Of a stretch of 64,000 nucleotides of DNA, positions 55,789-64,000 are shown piece after piece. A model generated the notes under the pieces. It was given only the letters and a program-made list of their open reading frames with translations, did not search any database and was not told the DNA's origin. The first letter of the stretch is position 1. Every line of letters starts with the position of its first letter. The DNA is from Photorhabdus akhurstii (GTDB taxonomy: Bacteria; Pseudomonadota; Gammaproteobacteria; Enterobacterales; Enterobacteriaceae). The stretch spans positions 49,147 to 113,146 of the forward strand of contig NZ_RCWE01000014.1 in the NCBI RefSeq assembly GCF_018448925.1, written 5' to 3'. The position numbers were made by a program, and so were the translations under genes.

Positions 55789-56596
55789 TTATAATTTCCT
55801 TCCTTTAGCAGCATCAGTTTTGGTCTGGTTTACCGTACCATCCAAGTTTAAGACAGCCTTAAATTTCCCTTTGTTATCAAAAACCTGAAAATGGTTTTTA
55901 TGTTGACCATCAAGATATAGCTGATCACCTTTCCAATATTGTTATCGGCTTTATAAACACTCTGCCCCTGATATATTTGGCTGATTTTTTGTGTACTATT
56001 TTTTATTTGAGTACCAAAACCGGGTTGAGTAAGAAATTCTTTCATATTACCAATAGCCCCCTGATTCGGTTGATACGATTGCTTGCCTTTTCCAACATCT
56101 CCACCGCCTTTTGCTCCAGCCTTACAGATCCCTCTGGCCACCCCCGCAGACGCCGCAATCCCCGTCTGCCCCATAATCTAATCTTCACGATTTCCTGGGT
56201 CGTTTCTTCTGAGCCGCCGGTGACTTGGGCACGATGGAGCACCAAATTCCGTGATGCGTCAATATTTGACATCGCACCGCGTAAATCTGCCCATTCCCGC
56301 ACTTCTGCCGGCGTAAGGGAATCCAGCCCCTGCATTCTGGCTTTTTCCTGAATTTCGCCTATCCGGGCACTGTAATCACCTTGCAATGCCCGCAGCTCTT
56401 TGGCAACAGCAACGCATTGGTCAGCCCCTGAACACGTTGCTATCCGCTCCTGAACCTTGTCATATTCCTGCCGATATTTATCCCTGACAGTCGCACGGCA
56501 ACTGGTATCACCCTGACAATTAACCAGTTCCTCACTGCGTGATTGATTCTTCTCCACACTGAGGTGATTGTTGTCTACAACAACTCTCTCTGTCAC
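55789..56596 (-). pseudogene. Orphan CdiA-CT toxin tip with two frameshifts (cassette 3)
   Basis: The first frame (from 56596) begins TERVVVDNNHLSVEKNQSRS, with VDNN in place of the VENN motif that marks the exchangeable CdiA C-terminus. Near 56170 the sequence moves to a second frame (GQTGIAASAGVARGICKAGAKGG ... YKADNNIGK). Near 55934 it moves to a third frame (KGDQLYLDGQHKNHFQVFDNKGKFKAVLNLDGTVNQ), which ends at 55789. The final YLDGQHKNHFQVFDNKG block resembles a toxin domain common in filamentous haemagglutinin tips. No working toxin can be made without frame repair. Confidence 0.7.
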
Positions 56597-56699
56597 GGAA
56601 TCCGGCAGAGAACCTGCTTTTTCACTGTCCTTTCCGTCAGTTACAGCCGTTTTTTGCTGTGGCGTTTTCGGTACCGCAACTTTTTCCCCCGACGCGCCT

Positions 56700-56863
56700 T
56701 TCCAACCCGGAACATGCTACCGCTATACCGTGACCTGCGATCTGTACATCCGCATCATAGCAGCAACAGCTTCTTCTACAATTACCGTTTGGATTTAGTG
56801 ATTGCATAAAGAGGTAACACTAAACTAAAGCAGTTGATTACCCGGCTGGTAGATAGCAAGTAA
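56700..56863 (+). pseudogene. Second SymE-like remnant
   Basis: A rightward stretch reads PGTCYRYTVTCDLYIR, resembling the RxYTVxY start of SymE proteins. After breaks, a C-terminal scrap reads KQLITRLVDSK, which parallels GQLIIRLANKG in the remnant at 55035-55174. It precedes a terminator in the same relative position as that copy. Low certainty for the N-terminal part, better for the tail. Confidence 0.35.
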
Positions 56864-56873
56864 CGATTAAAGA

Positions 56874-56902
56874 AAAATCCCAGCCGCGAGGATTGGGATT
56901 TT
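56874..56902 (-). terminator. Terminator after cassette 2 immunity gene
   Basis: AAAATCCCA (56874-56882) and TGGGATTTT (56894-56902) form a 9-bp stem. Read leftward it directly follows the immunity stop at 56909 and enters a T-rich stretch. Confidence 0.7.
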
Positions 56903-56908
56903 ACTCAT

Positions 56909-57229
56909 TCAATCAATAGCTATTGCTGTATATCGTTCTATTAAACATACATCTTTCACATCACATTCTGGATAAATCCATTTAGACCAATTTTTAATAA
57001 CCCATTCCGTATTTAGCCCATGCCCTTCATCCGAAATACTTTCAATGGGTAATTTCACTAAAAATAGGCCAGCCTTATATCCAGAGGAGATAATTAGTCC
57101 ATATGGGCGCTCATCATCCTGAGTTTCAAAAACCATAAAATCAACTTGTTCTTCATAGGGCCATGCTGCCGGCAACCTGAATACGGTTCCTCTGGATATA
57201 TATTTTTCTATACGATCGATGAGTTTCAT
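56909..57229 (-). CDS. Imm45-like immunity protein (cassette 2)
   Basis: 106 residues, soluble and acidic. The segments RGTVFRLPAAWPYEEQVDFMVFE, GLIISSGYKAGLFLVKLP and STEW-type LNTEWVIKNWSKWIYPECDV fit the Imm45 immunity family of polymorphic toxin systems. Its ATG shares one base with the stop of the upstream toxin tip (TAATG), so the two are translationally coupled. It should neutralise the toxin of 57229-58065. Confidence 0.75.
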   Translation of the reverse strand: MKLIDRIEKYISRGTVFRLPAAWPYEEQVDFMVFETQDDERPYGLIISSGYKAGLFLVKLPIESISDEGHGLNTEWVIKNWSKWIYPECDVKDVCLIERYTAIAID

Positions 57230-58065
57230 TATTTTACCTTCAAATTATGACTGCCGGATGTATCAGCCGATTTTCTCATTTGCATAGAGAAGTCAACTTC
57301 ACCTAAGTGCTTACCTTTTGGAGAAACAACTTCAAATCGGCCATGCTGTGTATCGAGAGCATACAAATTTCCATCTTTACCCTTGTACACATCTCGTCCA
57401 CCGTTCATTTGGGTCAATTTGCTATCTTTAACCATACCTTGCTCGACAATAACTTTTGCAGCAGTTTGTTTTACGATAGCAACACGTTCTCCAGAAGGAA
57501 GTCCCACTAAACTTTTTTCGAAACTGCCTACGCTTTGTCCCGTCGCAATTTTTGCGCTGGAATTAATGGATGGAAGTCTATTACCAGCCTTACTAATCCC
57601 ACCAAACGCCGACGCCGCTGCACTCGCTACAATACCCGCTTGTACCTCATCCAGACCGTATTCCTTCTGGAGAGCCTCAGAGACTTTGTTTGTAGCAACA
57701 ACGCCTTCTGCTTGCATTTGCTGCGCAAAGGTCGCAGTCAGATCGTAGACCATTTTGATCGGGATATCTTCACCCAAGGCACGATCTATCGCCTGTTTCA
57801 CTGTCAGACTATCGGTCAGCACATCACCGTACTTCTGCTGGCAGCTCGCCGGGTTAGCGGCACAGTCACTTATTAGCTGTTTCTGTTGTGCGGTACTCAA
57901 CTCCTCATATTTTTTAATGATACCTCCACAGTCACCGCCGCCAGCCTGGCAGGACTTCATTTCCGTAGACCAGTCATCTATCTGCTCACTGCTCAGATAG
58001 TTATTCTCAGCAACAACGCATTCCATTGCGAAGTTGATTATCGAACACCGATTTTCCCAATGCAC
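57229..58065 (-). CDS. Orphan CdiA-CT toxin tip (cassette 2), possible colicin-E3-like RNase
   Basis: 278 residues, one intact frame. It begins near a VENN-like motif (ECVVAENNYLSSEQIDDW), the point at which CdiA tips are exchanged. A cysteine-containing linker follows (EMKSCQAGGGDCGG), then a helical region (DLTATFAQQMQAEGV; EVQAGIVASAAASAFGG), and a C-terminal domain GGRDVYKGKDGNLYALDTQHGRFEVVSPKGKHLGEVDF ending SGSHNLKVK. The HGxFEVxxxxGKHxGEvD pattern resembles colicin-E3-type ribonuclease domains, but I am not certain. It lacks the transport and export parts, so it probably acts only after recombining onto the full-length cdiA. Confidence 0.65.
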   Translation of the reverse strand: MHWENRCSIINFAMECVVAENNYLSSEQIDDWSTEMKSCQAGGGDCGGIIKKYEELSTAQQKQLISDCAANPASCQQKYGDVLTDSLTVKQAIDRALGEDIPIKMVYDLTATFAQQMQAEGVVATNKVSEALQKEYGLDEVQAGIVASAAASAFGGISKAGNRLPSINSSAKIATGQSVGSFEKSLVGLPSGERVAIVKQTAAKVIVEQGMVKDSKLTQMNGGRDVYKGKDGNLYALDTQHGRFEVVSPKGKHLGEVDFSMQMRKSADTSGSHNLKVK

Positions 58066-58234
58066 TCAGTCAGTTACAACCAATTTTTCCCTGTGTGGTT
58101 TAATGCTTGGCCCACAACGCCCCGACGCGACTTTTCAGCTCGATAAGCCATTTTGTCCCAGCGTAATGAACTTCACCTTTAGAGCTAGATGGCTGTCCAA
58201 TATTTGGGGTATCGTTCCTTTAGTAGGATATTTG

Positions 58235-58450
58235 TCAATAAAAATCCTCTCTTTTAAATCTGATCCCTGTAGGAATAAGATCATCTTTTTCAAAATAAAC
58301 AGTGCACTCTTTTTCGTGAAGGATTACTGAATAACCATATATAATCCCGTCTTCTTCACTAATACCTAAAACTACCCCCTTCAAGCCGATATATTCCTTA
58401 TTCTTAGCACTAGATATAACTTCAACTTCTTGATAAAAATCTATTTTCAT
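58235..58450 (-). CDS. Imm31-like immunity protein (cassette 1)
   Basis: About 71 residues from the ATG at 58450 (MKIDFYQEVEVISS). A GTG at 58459 overlapping the toxin stop (GTGA) is an alternative start and would give coupled translation. The segments GLKGVVLGISEEDGIIYGYSVIL and the end RFKREDFY fit the Imm31 family of small beta-rich immunity proteins. It pairs with the toxin tip 58456-59283. The next 169 bp (58066-58234) up to cassette 2 show no gene. Confidence 0.7.
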   Translation of the reverse strand: MKIDFYQEVEVISSAKNKEYIGLKGVVLGISEEDGIIYGYSVILHEKECTVYFEKDDLIPTGIRFKREDFY

Positions 58451-58455
58451 ATTTA

Positions 58456-59283
58456 TCACTTATATGTAATTTTTCCATCAAGCGATACGTTCAGATGAGA
58501 GCCATCACGAGTAGCCCAACTTAGTTGGGACTTACCGGTACGAGATAGCTGCACATCCCACTCGAATGATTGCCCCGTAGTACGTGAAGCCCCCTTAACC
58601 CATTCATTTCCGAATTTATCAATATAACCATTATTAGGTCCTCTTGGTAATGGCTGAGAGGGAGAATAATTTTCTGGCGGAACATAGCGAATTTTACCTT
58701 CCGTAGGAAGTTCAACATACTTAACTCTTGCCTTTGTTGACCAAGATTGCGATGAGCCAATAGTTCCAGAAGGATTAAAAGGAGGCTCTTCAACATAGGA
58801 TAAAGCTGACCCATTTTTTTCCACAGAAGCAGCACCCAACGGTTTACCGCCTCCAGCAGGTAACTCTTTCACCGGGGAAAACAAACCGGTCATTACGCCT
58901 GCCAGATTCTCAAGTGCTTTTTGATCACCTTGTGAGGCTTTAATGGCCGTATCCTTAATACCATTCCATGCTTCACCGTTCACAAGGGAATTAAAGGCAT
59001 TGGCAACAGCCTGATCTTTCTTACTCAGATCACTTTTTGCCTGTTCACAATAGTTACCGCCTGTTGCACAGGTCACTAAAGCCGCGGTTGCATCAAACGC
59101 CGTATCCCCGCCTGCCATCACAAAATCACCCGTTTCAGAAGCAAAAGTCAGTACACCATTAACCAACTGAGAAGCCGTATTTTCACCCAGTTTGTTACGA
59201 ACCTGATCTTTCCAGTATTCAGCACTTTCCTTAACCGCTTTTCTAGCCTTATCACCTGATAACGAGTTATTCTCAACAACAAG
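58456..59283 (-). CDS. Orphan CdiA-CT toxin tip (cassette 1), Ntox17-like
   Basis: The open frame starts right after a TAG at 59284-59286 and opens with LVVENNSLSGDKARKAVKESAEYW, so the DNA begins exactly at the VENN exchange point. No ATG is available; a TTG at 59166 is the only modest internal start. The linker contains GLFSPVKELPAGGGKPLG. The C-terminal domain, PLPRGPNNGYIDKFGNEW followed by GQSFEWDVQLS and DGSHLNVSLDGKITYK, fits the polymorphic toxin type 17 group. It is probably a silent reserve tip, translated only after recombination into cdiA or after low-level initiation. Confidence 0.7.
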   Translation of the reverse strand, partial: LVVENNSLSGDKARKAVKESAEYWKDQVRNKLGENTASQLVNGVLTFASETGDFVMAGGDTAFDATAALVTCATGGNYCEQAKSDLSKKDQAVANAFNSLVNGEAWNGIKDTAIKASQGDQKALENLAGVMTGLFSPVKELPAGGGKPLGAASVEKNGSALSYVEEPPFNPSGTIGSSQSWSTKARVKYVELPTEGKIRYVPPENYSPSQPLPRGPNNGYIDKFGNEWVKGASRTTGQSFEWDVQLSRTGKSQLSWATRDGSHLNVSLDGKITYK

Positions 59284-59295
59284 CTAACAGAGAAG

Positions 59296-59323
59296 AAAAT
59301 TCCAGCCCAATGGCTGGAATTTT
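59296..59323 (-). terminator. Terminator after cdiI
   Basis: AAAATTCCAGCC (59296-59307) and GGCTGGAATTTT (59312-59323) form a perfect 12-bp stem with a 4-nt loop, two bases after the immunity stop in the leftward direction. It separates the active cdiA-cdiI unit from the orphan cassettes. Confidence 0.85.
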
Positions 59324-59325
59324 TG

Positions 59326-59571
59326 TCACTCAGATAATGGTTCCAAACTAAGTAGGTGAGCTTTTGCCTTTTCTATAATGTGCAAAAATTCATCATACCT
59401 GAACTCTAGAATATTATTGTCAGGATAAATAATAATATTCACTGATTTTTTGTCCTCAGATAATGATATTTCCCCCCACTGAACCCTATTAAAAGATAGT
59501 TCAGCATAAAGATCATCTCGGCCAGCGGAACTACCTACACTATATTCCAACATACTCTTCCTCTCTGTCAT
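59326..59571 (-). CDS. cdiI: Immunity protein of the full-length CdiA (CdiI)
   Basis: 81 residues, soluble, with a beta-strand then helix pattern (YAELSFNRVQWGEISLSEDKKSVNIIIYPDNNILEFRYDEFLHIIEKAKAHLL). I do not assign it to a named immunity family. Its ATG overlaps the cdiA stop by four bases (ATGA), the typical arrangement for a toxin tip and its immunity gene, and it is followed by a strong terminator. It should protect against the toxin domain at the C-terminus of the adjacent CdiA. Confidence 0.8.
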   Translation of the reverse strand: MTERKSMLEYSVGSSAGRDDLYAELSFNRVQWGEISLSEDKKSVNIIIYPDNNILEFRYDEFLHIIEKAKAHLLSLEPLSE

Positions 59572-62500
59572 TTACTGGGTGGCTCACGAAATCCAATCAA
59601 TTTTGTACCATCAGCATTAAATCGCAACGCACGTCCATCAGGAGCAATTGCTTCAACTACAGTAATCCTCTGTTTATTTTCAAAAACAAACCTAGATTCT
59701 ATTTTTGTATTTGGATTACTTAGTATTTCACTAACTATAGTTTGAGCTTCCTTATTTAAAACAGATGCTTTCTGGCTAGAATATGAATACACAGAACCTT
59801 CCCTTCCTCCGTGCTTTTGTAATGCACGTCCAGCATCCGTCAAGCCATTACGATTGGGGGTTGAAGCAGCTTGATTAAGATTATCCCTGGATGGAAGCAC
59901 ACTATTGTTACGTGCATTTTCCTCATCTTGCGGTTCCCAACCATCTGGTGATCCAGAACCGGTTCCACCATACTTAGCCTTTTCTTCATTTGTTAGATTC
60001 TTTCCCACATTTGGTTGATTTTCATTATCCACATAATCTGACGAACATGTCCGGCCAAAGGAACATTGAGTCGCCTTATCTATAGATTCTCCCATTTCCT
60101 TCAATTTTTTGTCCACAGCTGAAGCTATCGTCTGATTTGCTTCATTTACGGCTTCACCCGTGTTTGAACCCGCTATCGGTGGTGGTGGCATTGGTACAGC
60201 TAGAGCATTATTATCCGCTGCATTCTTCCCTGCCTGCGCCCCAGTGAGGGCACTGGCGCTGGAGTCACCAGCAATGCCGCCTGCCAGTCCTGCCGCCAGG
60301 GTGGAAAGGGTGCTGATAGTTTGTTTTTGCTCTTCCGTTAACTCACTGACTTTGGCCCCGTCGCCGTAAAGTTGCTTAATCAGGACCTGAGCCGCCAGTT
60401 CACCGGATGCGGCACCGGCTGCCCCTGACAGGGCATTGTTACCGCTCACTTCCGCCGCCACCGCGCCTAAAATCGCATGGGCCAGCGTATTGGTGGCGAT
60501 ATCCACCTGATGGGTTTGCGGGTCAGTAGTCAAGTCCTTAATCACTCCTGCCAGATACGGTGAAGCGCCCCCGGCCAGCGCCTGACCAAGGTTGTTCCCC
60601 GCTAAGCCCTGAATCGCTGCCGTAGCCGCCTGTAGGGCTTTCTGATAGGTTCCGCCGGTCCCAAAGCCCGAGTCATTCAGCGCCTGTGTGTAAGCGGTGT
60701 CATAAACTTGCTTATTGATATCCGCCGAAGTCGGGTGTGGATTGCCACTGTCGACCAGTTTTTTTCTGGCTGCGGCTTTGTCCGGTTCACTGATATGGTC
60801 CAGCTTCGCTTTCGCCGCTTTGGTGGCGATAATTTTCCCTTCGGTACTGGCTATCTCGGTCATCTGGGCGCTGAGTTCGCCAATCAGTCGCGCCTGTTTC
60901 AGCCGTTGCTGCTCTTTTTCCTTGTCAAATATTGGACTCAGGACATTGGCGGCATTATCGGTATCGCGGCTGAGGGTCGCGATATCCTGCGTCTGGTGCG
61001 CTTTATCCCGGATAATCAGGTTGCCGTCACTGACGGCGGCGTGCGTGGTGCTGCTGTCATGGCCCTGGTTATTGGAACCGCTCAGCCCATTGACCGCCAG
61101 ATTATTCAGGACCTGACCGGCGGTCGGTTGGCCGAGGCTGACGCCTGCACTCTGCTGTTCGACAGTAAAGTCCGCTTGATTTTTAATATCTTTAAAGCCC
61201 AGCGTCCCAGTGTTCAGGGTGTTGTTAGTTTTGTCGGCTTGACTGGCTATCACCGCGCCGTCCAGTTGGGTGTGGTCGCCGACGTTAACCTGATAGCCGC
61301 CTTTGCCGGCAAACAACCCGGTCTGCTCCTGCACGCTGTCATAGTTGCTGTGCAGTTTATTGCGGCTGGCATTGAGGCTCGCTGTGCCGTGGGTGAGGGG
61401 GCCCACGGTGACGCTGACGCCCGCGCTGGCGTTGTGTTGCTGGCTGTCATAGCGCTGGCTGTCCTGCTCGCTGCTTAATGTCAAATGGCGTTTTACCTCG
61501 GCAGTAATCTGCTCGCCGCTGACCTGAGCCCCTTTCAGCGTCGTATCCCGGCCACTGTTCAGCCCGACGGCCTGTCCCGCCTGTAATGTGGTGTTAGTGT
61601 GGCTGACGCCGTTGCCGTTTTCATGGCCGTTGCCCCGACTGACATTGGCTGAGACGTTCAGGCCGGCGCCCCCCGGCCCGACAGTCAGGCCCACGCCCAG
61701 CGAGCTGCCGTGGCTGCTGTTTTTGCCGGTGGTCTGTTCAGTGCTCTGGCTGGAGGAGAGCTGAATATCCCGGTTAGCATTGAGTTGCAGGTCTTTACCC
61801 GCCTGTAACTGGCTGCCCTGAATGCGGATATCGCCGCTTTGATTCGATGGACCTTTGTTATCCCCGTGAGCCGTTATCGTGAGGTTATCCCCGGCAGCGA
61901 GATGGCTGCCCTGTTGGGTGGTCTGACGGTGCTGCTGTTCTGAACGGGAAGATTGACGCCCGTAGGACAGGCTCACCCCGGCCAGATTGTTATTGCCTTT
62001 GTCGTCACTGCCCTGAGCCGCCGCCAGTCGGCCAGCCTGCACGGCCTGTACACCGCTCAGCGCGGCTTGAGTATTTTGCAGCGCTTTCACTCGCGGGTCA
62101 CTTTCAGTGCGAGCGGTTCTGGCGGTTTGCGCCGCGCTGTTAACGGCCCCTCCGGCGGTGCCACTCAGCGCCACAGTTAAGCCGCTCTGTTTTTGTTCGG
62201 TTTTTGTCGAGGTGTGATGGCGGTTTTCCGCGCTGGTGATATCGACCTGTTGACCGGTCAGCGTCAGGTCTTTACCGGCAATCACCTCGCTGCCGTGAAC
62301 CCGGAGCTGTTCACCGGCGTTGAGGGTGACGTTGCCCTGGCTGCTGCCGACCGTGCTGCCTTTACTCAGCTGGCTGTCACTGTCGGTGGTGACTTTCTGG
62401 CTGGCTTTGCCTAAGGTGAAGCCAATCCCCCCGGTGCCCATCAGGCCCGATTTTTTCTCCTGCCGCAAATGGGTTTCATCGTGCGCTTCCGCGGCGGTGG

Positions 62501-64000
62501 TGACGGTGAGCTGATGACCGGCGCTCAGGCTGACATCCTGCGTACCGGCGACATTACTGCCGCTGATATTTAAGTCTTTACCGGCCTGGAGATTGACCTT
62601 ATCGCCACTGAATGTGGTGCTCAGGGTCTGCCGGTCATGCACTTCGTCGTGGGTTTCCACTGACGATTTCGACAGCCAGCCTTTGCTGGTCTGTTTACTG
62701 TGTTCCACTAAGTCTGAGGACGCGGTACCGGTGGTCAGCGTCAGGTTATTGCCGGCCTGCGCCGTCAGTTGTTGACCGGCGTTGACGTGGGCGGCGGTGG
62801 CGTTCAAATCCTGCCCGGCTTGCAGGGTCACCTCACCGGCGCCGGTTATCTGGCTGCCGATATCTTGTTGTTGGGTCAGATGACGGTAGTTCTCTTTCCC
62901 CCAGTTGCCTTGTTCTGTGCGGCGCGTGCTTAAGGCGTCCAGCGTCAGGTCATGACCTGCGGTTATCTCGGTGTGACCGTCTTTACCGGCATTCTTGACG
63001 TCACTGGCGGTTAATTGCACATTGTTAATGGCGCTCAGCGATAAGGCGCCCTTATCGTTCTGCACATAGATACCCGCCGGACGGTCCAGCCAGCGGTTAG
63101 CGTCATCCCCGCGTACCGTCGATGCGCTGGTGATATCCCGGCCTTTCAGGGTCACTCGGTCATCCCCCTGAATCCGGCCGCCCCGGTTGGTGAGCGTCTG
63201 TTGGGTCGTCACATCCACTTTGCCGCCGCGAATAAAGCCGCTATTGGTCAGATTGTTGGCGGTCAGTTGGGTGACGTCACGCCCGCTTATCGAGCCGCTG
63301 TTGGTGATATCGCCCTGATTGTTAAGCGCCACGGTATTCCCGGCCAGCAAAGCGCCGTCACTGCTCAGATCGCCCTGACGGACACGCGCGTAAACCTGCG
63401 GCACAGTCACCACCTCGGTAGTGCCATCCGGCAGGGTCACGGTTTGGTTAGTCAGCCAGATAATGTCCGAGGTCAGCAACGCCATCTGCGCCGGACTCAG
63501 CGCCACGCCCGGCGTTAATTGCTGCTGTTTGCCAAAGGCGATACCCGCATCCATCAGCGCTTTAAACTGGGCTTCGTCGTTATTGTAGCCGGGCAGATAG
63601 CGCTGGCCGGTCAGTTGGGTGATTTGGTCACGCACCAAACGCTGTTCGTAGAACCCATCGCCCAGGCGTTTGTGAACCAGCGCCGGGTCGTGCGTTAACT
63701 GTTGCCGCATGTAGTCCGAGCCGAGCCACTGTTTATACTGGGTAAATTTCGGGTCGGTCTCGACCAGATAGTGGCTGTCACTGCCCGGTTGCACGGTATA
63801 CAGGCTGTTATCCGGCAGGCGGGTATCGGGGGTCACCACGCGTATCACCGGGTCGACTGTTTGCCCTTTCACCGTCTCCGGGGGCAATACCAGTGGCTGA
63901 TTTTTGATACCGTTCACCGGCGTGACCGTCGTGGGGGCAGAATGTATCTGACCGGTCTGTCGGTCTGTAATCGTGATATCGGTGCCCTGTGGACGGGTAT
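59568..64000 (-). CDS. cdiA: CdiA/filamentous-haemagglutinin-type toxin, C-terminal 1477 residues (5' end outside window)
   Basis: The frame is open to the window edge (RPQGTDITITDRQTGQ...), so the export signal and early repeats lie outside. Visible parts are haemagglutinin repeats (LTANNLTNSGFIRGGKVDVTTQQ, VTLQAGQDLNATAAHVNAGQQL, SKQTSKGWLSKSSVETHDEVHDRQTLSTTFSG, KGAQVSGEQI), a pretoxin region (NNLGQALAGGASPYLAGVIKDLTTDPQTHQVDIATNTLAHAILGAVAAEVSGNNALSGAAGAASGELAA), a changed VENN motif (GKNAADNNAL), a linker (LTNEEKAKYGGTGSGSPDGWEPQDEENARNN) and the toxin RNGLTDAGRALQKHGGREGS to the end. The toxin family is unnamed here; an RNase-type fold is possible. Exported by a CdiB partner not seen in the window. 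Much more GC-rich than the orphan cassettes. Confidence 0.9.
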   Translation of the reverse strand, partial: TRPQGTDITITDRQTGQIHSAPTTVTPVNGIKNQPLVLPPETVKGQTVDPVIRVVTPDTRLPDNSLYTVQPGSDSHYLVETDPKFTQYKQWLGSDYMRQQLTHDPALVHKRLGDGFYEQRLVRDQITQLTGQRYLPGYNNDEAQFKALMDAGIAFGKQQQLTPGVALSPAQMALLTSDIIWLTNQTVTLPDGTTEVVTVPQVYARVRQGDLSSDGALLAGNTVALNNQGDITNSGSISGRDVTQLTANNLTNSGFIRGGKVDVTTQQTLTNRGGRIQGDDRVTLKGRDITSASTVRGDDANRWLDRPAGIYVQNDKGALSLSAINNVQLTASDVKNAGKDGHTEITAGHDLTLDALSTRRTEQGNWGKENYRHLTQQQDIGSQITGAGEVTLQAGQDLNATAAHVNAGQQLTAQAGNNLTLTTGTASSDLVEHSKQTSKGWLSKSSVETHDEVHDRQTLSTTFSGDKVNLQAGKDLNISGSNVAGTQDVSLSAGHQLTVTTAAEAHDETHLRQEKKSGLMGTGGIGFTLGKASQKVTTDSDSQLSKGSTVGSSQGNVTLNAGEQLRVHGSEVIAGKDLTLTGQQVDITSAENRHHTSTKTEQKQSGLTVALSGTAGGAVNSAAQTARTARTESDPRVKALQNTQAALSGVQAVQAGRLAAAQGSDDKGNNNLAGVSLSYGRQSSRSEQQHRQTTQQGSHLAAGDNLTITAHGDNKGPSNQSGDIRIQGSQLQAGKDLQLNANRDIQLSSSQSTEQTTGKNSSHGSSLGVGLTVGPGGAGLNVSANVSRGNGHENGNGVSHTNTTLQAGQAVGLNSGRDTTLKGAQVSGEQITAEVKRHLTLSSEQDSQRYDSQQHNASAGVSVTVGPLTHGTASLNASRNKLHSNYDSVQEQTGLFAGKGGYQVNVGDHTQLDGAVIASQADKTNNTLNTGTLGFKDIKNQADFTVEQQSAGVSLGQPTAGQVLNNLAVNGLSGSNNQGHDSSTTHAAVSDGNLIIRDKAHQTQDIATLSRDTDNAANVLSPIFDKEKEQQRLKQARLIGELSAQMTEIASTEGKIIATKAAKAKLDHISEPDKAAARKKLVDSGNPHPTSADINKQVYDTAYTQALNDSGFGTGGTYQKALQAATAAIQGLAGNNLGQALAGGASPYLAGVIKDLTTDPQTHQVDIATNTLAHAILGAVAAEVSGNNALSGAAGAASGELAAQVLIKQLYGDGAKVSELTEEQKQTISTLSTLAAGLAGGIAGDSSASALTGAQAGKNAADNNALAVPMPPPPIAGSNTGEAVNEANQTIASAVDKKLKEMGESIDKATQCSFGRTCSSDYVDNENQPNVGKNLTNEEKAKYGGTGSGSPDGWEPQDEENARNNSVLPSRDNLNQAASTPNRNGLTDAGRALQKHGGREGSVYSYSSQKASVLNKEAQTIVSEILSNPNTKIESRFVFENKQRITVVEAIAPDGRALRFNADGTKLIGFREPPSK

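Noticed and set aside
58066-58234. A gene between cassettes 1 and 2
   Set aside because: Frames on both strands here run out of the neighbouring genes and have no recognisable content.
60708-61478. A 256-residue rightward frame inside cdiA
   Set aside because: It lies in the GC-rich haemagglutinin repeats, where the opposite strand is often open by composition; the sense frame is unmistakable.

Overview
The window looks like a chromosomal segment of an entomopathogenic Photorhabdus (or a very close Morganellaceae relative). Three things point there: the enterobacterial core order nagC-nagA-nagB-nagE / glnS / chb / fur / fldA / ybfE, a low-GC core interrupted by large toxin loci, and an ERIC element. 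The genus call is inference from gene content; no search was run.

Layout. (1) 1-4.1 kb, minus strand: GlcNAc use (nagC start, nagA, nagB, nagE). nagE has its own terminator, points the same way as nagBA, and encodes only the IIC-IIB part of the permease. (2) 4.4-5.7 kb: an AT-rich GT4-like glycosyltransferase, then about 1 kb of apparently empty AT-rich DNA. (3) 6.7-8.4 kb: glnS. (4) 8.6-14.6 kb: a LysR regulator, a haem-oxygenase-like diiron protein, a broken methyltransferase gene, a FAD aromatic hydroxylase and a cupin, which look like a partly decayed oxidative (secondary-metabolite type) cluster. (5) 15.3-18 kb: exported GH20 chitobiase. Its upstream region carries an operator-like palindrome resembling those before nagE and nagB, so chitin breakdown may share NagC control with GlcNAc uptake. 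(6) 18.2-20.7 kb: dinJ-yafQ toxin-antitoxin pair, fur, fldA, ybfE.

(7) 20.8-54.3 kb: a complete MARTX toxin island. A GlxA-type AraC regulator is followed by rtxE-rtxD-rtxB (atypical type I secretion, read leftward). Divergent from these are rtxH, rtxC and two giant tandem toxin genes, rtxA1 (about 4209 residues) and rtxA2 (about 4082 residues). The toxins share their N-terminal glycine-rich repeats, a pair of carbohydrate-binding-like modules, a helical linker, the inositol-phosphate-activated cysteine protease domain and the C-terminal repeats. Their effector cargo differs: an unrecognised domain plus a YopT-like C58 cysteine protease in rtxA1; a cysteine-free unrecognised domain plus an alpha/beta hydrolase in rtxA2. 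Between the two genes lie remnants of rtxH and the end of rtxC, so the pair arose by duplication of rtxHCA.

(8) 54.4-64 kb, minus strand: the 3' half of a CdiA-type two-partner-secretion exoprotein with toxin tip and immunity gene, followed by three displaced CdiA-CT/immunity cassettes (one with a frameshifted toxin) separated by terminators and SymE-like debris. This is a contact-dependent inhibition locus with a stored set of toxin tips.
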